A program made the translations under genes and the position numbers. The notes beneath the pieces were generated by a model. That model searched no databases and had not been told where the DNA came from. It saw nothing but the letters and a program-made list of their open reading frames with translations. From Prosapia bicincta (taxonomy: Eukaryota > Arthropoda > Insecta > Hemiptera > Cercopidae), in NCBI GenBank assembly GCA_036971475.1, contig JBAIZL010000010.1, positions 4,239,282 through 4,303,281 on the forward strand: a stretch of 64,000 nt of DNA, given 5' to 3'. Every line of letters begins with the position of its first letter. Position 1 is the stretch's first letter. This document shows, in pieces, positions 56,465-64,000 of this stretch.

Positions 56465-56890
56465 AAACTTCAATAATTGCAAAAGAATAATAATGGATAA
56501 ATAAAAAAAACCATCTTCAATACAAAAAGTACACAGGTTAAGCAGGAAAATCCTCAACTCCAAACTTGTGAAACTGTTAAAAAATTAGGATACTTAAAAC
56601 ACGTAAACACCACACTAATCAAAATTTAGCAATGTAGTATTAAACAGGTGATATGCGACTCACGAAGTTACAATAAACCAGTGAGGGTTTCAGAACTTGA
56701 ACCAACGATTAACCATATTTTTTTTAGTATAAAAATAATGGTACACCTAATGAGTTTTTCAATTTAAAAAAAATAAATAACACCAAATTAAAATAGTGAT
56801 TAATAGCAAAATTTTCTGCTTCACTATAATTCTTGTACAACACATGGCTGGAAACAGAGCTCTATTTACATCCAAATTTGACTACTTTTA
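56465..56890. other. AT-rich stretch, nothing recognised
   Basis: No features could be supported. Confidence 0.4.
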
Positions 56891-56985
56891 GTGTCACTTG
56901 GCAAACAACCACTACTTACTGAAAATTTTCAGCATTGTTTAATGCTGTGAGTAATGGACAAGACTGATTTTTTTGAACAAGGGAT
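56890..56985. repeat. family C element
   Basis: GTGTCACTTGGCAAACAACC, TTACTGAAAATTTTCAGCAT and AATGCTGTGAGTAATGGACA match the family, read on the minus strand relative to the 45000 copy. Confidence 0.65.
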
Positions 56986-57157
56986 ACAAAAGTAGTAATC
57001 TCAAGATCTTAATTGTTATATTTAAATTTATGGTATATTTTCAATTTAAATTTGTTTTAACATTTGAAAATTGTACTTAATAAATTGCAAGTATAAAAAC
57101 TGTAAGAACGAAACAGCATAAATTTAGAATAAAGTAAATTTATGAAAAAACCAATTG

Positions 57158-57531
57158 CAGTAGAACCCTCAAATCCGAACATGATTTGATGAAACCAAAT
57201 TTTAAAAAGTATCTAAAAATTATTTAAGTATGTACTGAAAGTTTGCTCCTTTCTGCCTCTCTTGTGTAAACCATAAAAATACAGCCTCGTCAATTTTTTC
57301 ATTCACAGAAACTTTTGAGTGGTGGCGTTGTTCCAAAGCATTTTCACTTGTAGCACGGCAAAACTGTTCAATTTTTTATACAGAAATATGTAATGAATGC
57401 TCTAATATTGTTCGTTAATAAAACAACACACTTCTGTCAAATGCAAAATACAGAGCAAATCTGAAATCCGAACTTGTTCAATTCCGAACAGGCTATAGCC
57501 CCAATTAGTTCCTATTTAAGGGGTTCCACTG
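57158..57531 (-). mobile_element. Tigger/pogo-like element, internally deleted
   Basis: The left end is CAGTAGAACCCTCAAATCCG and the right end, inverted, is CAGTGGAACCCCTTAAATAG. These are pogo/Tigger-type termini. Inner ATCCGAAC strings echo the ends. The minus strand around 57236-57335 codes NALEQRHHSK, then VNEKIDEAVFLWFTQERQKG, which recalls the CENP-B-type DNA-binding domain of Tigger transposases. The catalytic part is missing. A TA target duplication is not evident. Confidence 0.65.
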
Positions 57532-57539
57532 CATAATGT

Positions 57540-60500
57540 TTTTGATCACATTTAGCGACTATGGGCGCTCGTTATGCCTCAGCAACCTTTTTATAAATTT
57601 ACTTGAATTATAAGATTGGCAAGTGATTATTTAGAAGTTCAAATGTAAATTTTTGGCAATCATCATAGAGAACAAAATGTACAAGTTTTTAAATTAATAT
57701 TATTTAAAGTTTTTAATGTAAGTAATATAATTACATAAAAAATGATATGAGATAGTTACTAAACACTTTTTATAATTCTCAACTATTCCTGAACTACATA
57801 ACTGAATATCTATGACGATTTTTGTTCTAAAGGATGTGTTAAGAAACAAATGGTAAATAAGAAAACAACAAATTTACCTAACATAATTGATTGAACATTT
57901 AGAAACATTAATAGAAAAATAAGTGAAAAAAGGATACAACTTAGGTCACAAGTAAAACTATACAACTTATAATTGTATACATTGAATTATTTCTAAATAA
58001 GTCATTCTGGCATCAAAATGTATGTGAAAACATTTTCTAACAAATAATTATTTCTTGCAACATTTCTTTATGAGTAGAAGGGAATTACTACTTTCACTCT
58101 GATTGACAGGTTTTTTTTCAGCTCCACACAAAAATTGAAAACTTTATATTAATAAAATACTGGGTGCTGTCGATGCTTCATAAATCTATACATAATACTG
58201 CATTCAATCTGGATTTTTCCACATTTGTACATCGTATTTCTTACGACTAGAAATCCTTAATTCGAGAAGCTAATTACTTCTATGTTCAAGCCAAAACTTT
58301 TGCATGAGGTTTAACTGTGATAATCAAATTATTGATTTTTCATAATGGTTACTGTAGAGTTAATGATTGCACAAAAAAGTATTGAACATATTTTAAACTT
58401 CTGAGAGATTTATGTTGTATAAAACATAATTTATCATTTTAAAAATTGAATTTGAAAGAAATTCTAAACAGTCTTTAATATATTGTCAATGTAATGAATT
58501 ATTTACTGCTTTAGGATTTTTTAAAACTATTTTACGTATGAACATTACAACTATAGTGAAACAATAATTAGTAAACTACGATTTTAGAATTATCTGCAGT
58601 CTAATATTTGTACTTTTGAAACTGATGATTTAGGTTTTTAGGGAGCATAAAAGTAAATAGAAAGTAATACAGCTACAATAATAAATTTATATACCAACAA
58701 AGCTGGCTGAACACAAGTAACTAAGTTAAAATTTTTAACTAAAGCTGCCAATACTATACGCAAAGTTACAACAAATTATGGATGAGCAGAAATAAAACTA
58801 AAATAAACAAATTACTAATAAAAGCAGAAAAACAAAAGGTTATAATAATGATTTCACAAACACACCGGTTATATCAGTTGTTAAGCAAATTAAAAAAGTA
58901 AAATTAAAACATATGGTATGTTTTTTCAAGGTTAATGATTTTATTTGTCACATTTCTTAGAGTTTGTTATTTCTGTAATTAGTAATGAATGTAAAAATGT
59001 AATAGTAATTAGTACAAATCCATATAACTACTTATCTTATACGCTATATTTTGACTGTTTTTAGGCACATGAAAATACTGTCTCAGCCAACTGCAGCATC
59101 TAAATGCTGTTTTAGCTTTAGTTTTTCTAACAATTGCTGCCTCGTTTTAAAAGTCTGCATTCAGCACTTAAAATAAAGTTGACAGAGCAAGTAGAAACCT
59201 GTCATTTTCTGATATATTTAGAAACAACTCTAGTCCACACATTAAAGGAGTTTTCTTCTTTCATATATTTGTATATATTCATCTCTTACAAAGATGAGAA
59301 AGAAGAATGGAGAAAGCTTTACAATGAAGAATTGCAAATATAAAATTGTGAGGATTCCTAAAGCTAAGATAAACAAATGGAGATTTCATTAGCAGAAAAA
59401 AACAACAACAAACACTATTAAAAATTACAAACCTAATAAAGGATGATATTAAATACACACAAGACAGACAAAAATAGTTCTTTTACCCATCAACAAATCT
59501 GTATATCTCTTATTGATAGATTACATTCCAATCAATCTGTGAGGTAACAAATTACAGCACAAAATCTTGTTTTGCGTTTAGTATGTACATAACAGGAAGA
59601 TAAATAGCCACGGTTCATCTGTCTCCAAATATTTGCTTTCCTTAATGAAAAAAATTTGTTCTACATAAAGAAGAGAAAGAGGTAATAAAGTACAAAGAAA
59701 GGTAGTGAACTTGATTCCATTGATTCACATAAAATAGGAAAATGAACGGTTTTAGTGAATCCACAATCGTAAGTTCTGTCAAGGATTTACATTACATTAA
59801 ATAAAATTAATCAAGACAAGCTTTGATAGATAGATGACAAGTGATAAATTAGATTCAGCTGATAGACATAAAACAGGAAACAGAACTGTTTTCTTAAACC
59901 TTTTTGAGTCCCATAAAGGAATAGATTTAGATTAAATTTCAATAATCGAGATGAGTTGTTAGGTAAATAAATAAATAAAATTTGATATTGATAAAATTTT
60001 ACCTAGTAACACTCATGAAAATAACATTAATCAACATCAATTTTGTCAACCTTTATTTGGTTTGCAGGTTGGTTACACAACATTTTGTAGTTTTCGTGAG
60101 TGGGATAGTAAAGCTACAACTATACAAGAAAAGACTAGCGAAAACATAAACATTTGTTCCAGGAAACAAAAATATAAAAAATCTTTTATTTACCGACTCA
60201 AATAACATCAACCTACTTAAAATTGGATCATGACAGCGTTGATTTTATCTATTAAAAGGAAAAATTTTGTAAAATAAGTGATGCGAACATAAAAAAAAAG
60301 TATGTAGGCCAACAATTAGGGCAATTAATGCAGGACAGTTAATTTGAAATGTAATTAAATGTCATAATTAGCCTGGAATTCGTTTATAGAAGTTTCTACA
60401 AACTTTTTGATTCATACAAAGTCACATGATACAATATGACTCTAAAGATACATTCCTTAGATTATCACTTTTCTTGAAAATCTTGGTGCGGCCTGCAACT

Positions 60501-60585
60501 AGCATGGTGAGAGATTTCAACAAGACATTTTACTCACGGTAAAGCGCTACCTAATCCTATTATGCTTGGCGATTATTGGTGGACA
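57540..60585. other. long AT-rich stretch, nothing recognised
   Basis: The 69-codon frame at 59134-59343 has no supporting similarity. No repeats were noticed. Confidence 0.4.
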
Positions 60586-60794
60586 CTCAAGATATCTCAT
60601 GAATAGAGACTGTGTACTATCTGGACAAATCATGGACTGTGATTGGTCTGTTTTATTGTGATGGAAAAAATTTTGACTTGTAAATGGATATTTATCAAGA
60701 GTTTTATAATTTGTTGATTGTTATTATGCTTTATATAATGTTATGTATTTTATAAATATTAAGTTATGTTGTATAGTTGTTTAAATCAAATTGA

Positions 60795-60837
60795 GCTCTT
60801 GAAAAGGAATTTTGGAAAGACATTCGAAACGTTGAGT
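60795..60837 (+). ncRNA. hammerhead-like motif, 324-bp unit 1, core UUGAAAA
   Basis: Stem I GCTC (60795-60798) pairs with GAGT (60834-60837). The core TTGAAAA is at 60799-60805, a spare G at 60806, stem II GAAT/ATTC encloses an 11-nt loop, GAA is at 60826-60828, then ACGT and T at the cleavage position. Core positions 3 and 8 are U and A. Confidence 0.5.
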
Positions 60838-61118
60838 CTTACAAAATAATTAATTTAGTGTCATATTTTAAAAAATTAAATGAAAATAGATAACACTTTA
60901 TAACAATGCGGTAAGATATCACATGAATAGAGACTGTGTACTATCTGGACAAATCATGGACTGTGATTGGTCTGTTTTATTGTGATAGAAAAAATTTTGA
61001 CTTGTAAATGGATATTTATCAAGAGTTTTATAATTTGTTGATTGTTATTATGTTTTATATAATGTTATGTATTTTATAAATATTAAGTTATGTTGTATAG
61101 TTGTTTAAATCAAATTGA

Positions 61119-61161
61119 GCTCTTGAAAAGGAATTTTGGAAAGATATTCGAAACGTTGAGT
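61119..61161 (+). ncRNA. hammerhead-like motif, 324-bp unit 2
   Basis: It has the same core and stems as unit 1; one loop base differs. Confidence 0.5.
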
Positions 61162-61442
61162 CTTACAAAATAATTAATTTAGTGTCATATTTTAAAAAAT
61201 TAAATGAAAATAGATAACACTTTATAACAATGCGGTAAGATATCACATGAATAGAGACTGTGTACTATCTGGACAAATCATGGACTGTGATTGGTCTGTT
61301 TTATTGTGATGGAAAAAATTTTGACTTGTAAATGGATATTTATCAAGAGTTTTATAATTTGTTGATTGTTATTATGTTTTATATAATGTTATGTATTTTA
61401 TAAATATTAAGTTATGTTGTATAGTTGTTTAAATCAAATTGA

Positions 61443-61485
61443 GCTCTTGAAAAGGAATTTTGGAAAGATATTCGAAACGTTGAGT
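61443..61485 (+). ncRNA. hammerhead-like motif, 324-bp unit 3
   Basis: It is identical in core, stems and loop to unit 2. Confidence 0.5.
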
Positions 61486-61795
61486 CTTACAAAATAATTA
61501 ATTTAGTGTCATATTTTAAAAAATTAAATGAAAATAGATAACACTTTATAACAATGCGGTAAGATAAAATATAAACTAAAAGTATTTTTTTAAATAAATT
61601 CTGGTGTTTTCAACAGCATAGAAAAAAAGAAGACCAGTTAAATGTTATGTGTTTAACAAATTTTAAAATTAATTAATTGCATAGTGTTATATAAAGGACC
61701 TTTTTTTTACTATTCAATTATATTGAGGAACATTATAATATTTACTGTTAAAATGTCTTCTTATATATTTTGTCAAGATCCTACATATTAATGTA

Positions 61796-62272
61796 CAGGG
61801 TGCAGCAAAAGGTGTGGTTGGATATAAATGCTACACTGTGTGGATTGCAGTGGGGCAGGGGAATAACCTTCGTGTAACTTGCTTGCAGTTTCTCTTAATA
61901 ACATGTCTTGAATGTTGGTAATCTCTGCATGTTTTGTAAGAACTCTTTCTGCACACCGTAGAGCTACTTGAAAGCAGAAATTTACAAATTCCACCCACAA
62001 GCAATTGAAGAGCTGAAAGACAGTATTTGCCAAATGATTTCTGAGATTCTGTATGAAATGACGCAGCTTTGAGAAATTTCCGTAATTGACTAGTTACATG
62101 TGTAACCTCTGAGGAACCTCACATGGAGGATATAGTTTTTAAGAGTTAAATTGCATATTTCAATGTACTTGTAAAAAATAAAGATTTATTGATTATGTAC
62201 TTGTACAGTTTGATTTAGTTTTCAATGTTGTATTATTTCATGAAATCTGATGATACCTTTTGCCCCACCATG
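61796..62272 (-). mobile_element. mariner-like element, internally deleted
   Basis: The inverted ends CAGGGTGCAGCAAAAGGT and CATGGTGGGGCAAAAGGT sit inside TA at 61794-61795 and 62273-62274, as for Tc1/mariner insertion. The 81-codon minus-strand frame 61788-62033 (residues NHLANTVFQLFNCL upstream in another frame, then VALRCAERVLTKHAEITNIQ) recalls the transposase C-terminus of such elements but runs out through the terminal repeat. The length of 477 bp is far below an autonomous copy. Confidence 0.65.
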
Positions 62273-62387
62273 TATTAATTTTTAAAATAAAGCTCATTTA
62301 TATCCATATTTATTTGAGCACTTGAGATAATCATTGAACAAATGACAAACGGGTTGATTAACAAGTCAAAAGTTTATTTATTGAGTG

Positions 62388-62426
62388 TGACGTTTCGGCA
62401 ACTGATTTGTTGCCCTTTTCAATCCT
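62388..62426 (-). ncRNA. hammerhead-like motif, F9, core UUGAAAA
   Basis: The minus strand has core TTGAAAA, a spare G, stem II GGCAAC/GTTGCC (six perfect pairs), GAAACG and T-C. Stem I pairing is poor, so only the inner half of the fold is supported. Confidence 0.4.
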
Positions 62427-62514
62427 GAAAACAATTTTTACATTACACTATAAATTTATTGTTGTGAGTGTACTTGTACTTATATGCCTAATTATAATGT
62501 AATGTAAAAATTTT

Positions 62515-62557
62515 CAGGCTTGATAAGGGCAACAAATTAGTTGTTGAAACATCACAC
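62515..62557 (+). ncRNA. hammerhead-like motif, F9, core UUGAUAA
   Basis: Core TTGATAA (62520-62526), a spare G, stem II GGCAAC/GTTGTT with wobbles, GAAACATC. Stem I is not convincing. Confidence 0.4.
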
Positions 62558-62599
62558 TAAATAAATAAACTTTCGATTCGATATTCAACCAGCTTGCCA

Positions 62600-63425
62600 T
62601 TTGTTCAAAGCTCATTTATAGTTATAAAATTTTACAATTTTGAAACAATTTTTTAATTAGCTTTTTTCAATGATTTTGTATATGCAATGACGTTGGTGTT
62701 TTGTTTTAAAAAAATGTACTTTAATATGTTTATGTGATTGTTTCAAAAGGTTAACCTGTGTTTCTAATTCAGAATTCCAGAAAATAAAATATTTAATACC
62801 CAAAATATGTATTCATAGATCAAGGTATTTATACTGGGAAATTTGAATTTTTGTAGTTTTAAATGCTAATTTTTTAAACTTTTTTTCACAACAGATGTTT
62901 TAGAACTCAAATTTTTACACAATTCTTTATTGATTCTTTTTTTACATACTGTTTTTGCAATCTTACAAACCCCTCCTATTATTTCTTGATTAATTGTCCA
63001 TGGTTTTAAATTCAGATGTTTTTTTTTACTCACCGAATCTGTAATTTAATGTTCTTAATAATTTGCAAATTTGACAAGTCGATTCTTTCAGGAAGCCAAT
63101 GTCCAAATTTATATTATGGTTGAGATCTATTCATACATATCTTTGTCAAATTCAGTTTAATAGTGAAATATTTTGTTGGGCCACAGCATCTTATTTTGGC
63201 TGATTAATAATTTAGAAAACTAATTTGTATGTGTTATAAGAAAATTAAAAACCAATGTATTTTTTCTGGCTCTCTCTGTGGAACAATACTGTTTTCCTAT
63301 CAAAATCTTATCAGTCTTGTTTTGTTTTGATAATCTGACTTTTTAAAAGAAATATGTGGGCCAATTTTCTCTGTTATATTTTTCTAAGACCTGGCTACAT
63401 TTTGTTGCATTTAGAACCTTCAAGA
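62600..63425. other. AT-rich stretch, nothing recognised
   Basis: No features could be supported. Confidence 0.4.
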
Positions 63426-63431
63426 AGAGCA

Positions 63432-63540
63432 GCCAACAGCCATACCATGTTGAATATACTGGTTCTTGTCCAATCACTGAAGTCAGGCAACATTGGCCGT
63501 GGTTAGTATTTGGATGGGTGGTTCAAGAATAGCACAATTT
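63432..63540 (+). pseudogene. 5S rRNA-like sequence
   Basis: GCCAACAGCCATACCATGTT starts a 105-bp stretch that follows animal 5S rRNA closely, including AATCACTGAAGTCAGGCAAC and GTGGTTAGTATTTGGATGGG. The polymerase III internal control region is largely kept. The first bases match, but the 3' end of about 15 nt after GGATGGGTG diverges, and several substitutions break helices (for example GGGC to GGCC). It is a single copy, so it is either a 5S pseudogene or the head of a 5S-derived SINE. I see no SINE body or tail after it. Confidence 0.75.
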
Positions 63541-63544
63541 CCAC

Positions 63545-64000
63545 TATTCAACCCCCAACTCCTGACCTTATAGATTTATTTTGAACAGAATCACATTGAA
63601 TTCACATTTTTTTCTATCAGCCAGTTAATTTATTTAGCATATGCCCGAATACAACTGAGAACAGTTTATATCTTTGCCTTGAGTTTTTATTTTTCTTAGG
63701 CTAAACAGTTCTGATACTAAACAGTTTTTAGGCTAAACACTTTTCGGATAAAACATGTAACAAAAAAGATTAAACAAAAATACTAAGCTTATAAAGTAAT
63801 CATCCACTAACCCAGCACCTTTGGGACTTTGATCATTCCAAATTACTGGGCACGTGATCTCTGGTCGCAACAACACAACTGCAAATCAACTGTCTTTGAC
63901 TCAGGTTCTAGATGTACAACGTGGGTGTTGGATCATGAATTATTTATTTTTACTTTATAAAGTACAGCAGTTATTAGTAAGAATTGACTAACTGAAAAAA
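63545..64000. other. AT-rich stretch, nothing recognised
   Basis: No features could be supported. Confidence 0.4.

Larger units (their letters stand above)
60591..61562. repeat. 324-bp unit, three tandem copies
   Basis: GATATC.CATGAATAGAGACT begins at 60591, 60915 and 61239, exactly 324 bp apart. Copies differ at only a few positions (for example GATGG/GATAG, GACATTC/GATATTC). Each unit holds one hammerhead-like motif. No coding frame exists. Tandem short units with hammerhead motifs are the genomic form of metazoan retrozymes, which makes that class the main hypothesis. Confidence 0.9.
62365..62595. repeat. foldback element F9
   Basis: TTGAGTGTGACGTTTCGGCA at the left faces TTGTTGAAACATCACACTAA at the right. 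The outer arms share AAGTTTATTTATTG. Both arms carry the stem II string GGGCAACAAAT.AGTTG. Confidence 0.8.

Noticed and set aside
61788..62033. 81-codon minus-strand frame as a host gene
   Set aside because: It lies inside a TA-flanked mariner-like element and runs through its terminal repeat.

Overview
The window is AT-rich animal DNA, most likely from an arthropod. It holds one convincing spliced gene with GT..AG introns, a 5S-rRNA-like copy and very many Penelope-like retroelement (PLE) fragments. A chelicerate such as a horseshoe crab would fit the PLE load, but that is a guess. Only one host gene is supported. It lies on the minus strand (9229-18996, three exons, 469 residues): a long Ser/Arg-rich N-terminal tail followed by four membrane segments, closest in my judgement to the Notch-pathway protein Sanpodo. 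Its 6.5-kb and 1.9-kb introns are full of mobile-element debris.

Layout. 1-9000: a decayed gene fragment at the left edge, then PLE pieces, foldbacks and a DUF7869-like transposon relic. 9000-19000: the gene. 19330-25850: a 142/143-bp satellite, homogeneous in the centre and decayed at both ends, with a trimeric higher-order repeat on its left side; it starts within about 400 bp of the gene's start codon. 26000-28000: small tandem repeats and a MITE. 28600-30950: a 71-bp tandem array, with an older relic at 35050-35420. 31650-37250: PLE families F4 and F3, a piggyBac-like MITE and another transposon relic. 37250-53190: mostly featureless AT-rich DNA with scattered foldbacks, one PLE copy (45350-46425) and a mariner-type pseudogene. 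53190-56456: the best PLE copy, with an intact 544-aa reverse-transcriptase reading frame, arranged as an inverted pair. 56460-64000: a Tigger-like element, a 324-bp triplicate, a mariner MITE, a foldback and the 5S-like sequence.

The unifying observation is that the PLE ends and most foldbacks share one RNA architecture: stem I, a 7-nt core, one spare base, stem II, (G/A)AA, a tiny stem III, a cleavage triplet, then the return strand of stem I. This is the minimal hammerhead-ribozyme design already known from PLE terminal repeats. Several families here carry variant cores, notably UUGANAA in place of CUGANGA, which replaces the C3-G8 pair by U3-A8. In two families the ribozyme overlaps the end of the endonuclease reading frame. 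Family labels F1-F11 and C are mine: F1 (1.8, 3.3, 46 and 53-56 kb), F2 (3.7, 5.1, 17.4 kb), F3 (36-37 kb), F4 (31.6-33 kb), F5 (14 kb), F6 (11 and 40.5 kb), F7 (7.5, 8.2, 10.2, 43.1, 52.4 kb), F8 (13.3 and 14.3 kb), F9 (60.6-62.6 kb), F10 (15.7 kb), F11 (1.0 kb), C (1.4, 33.1, 42.8, 45.0, 56.9 kb). All activity statements are inference from sequence read by eye.
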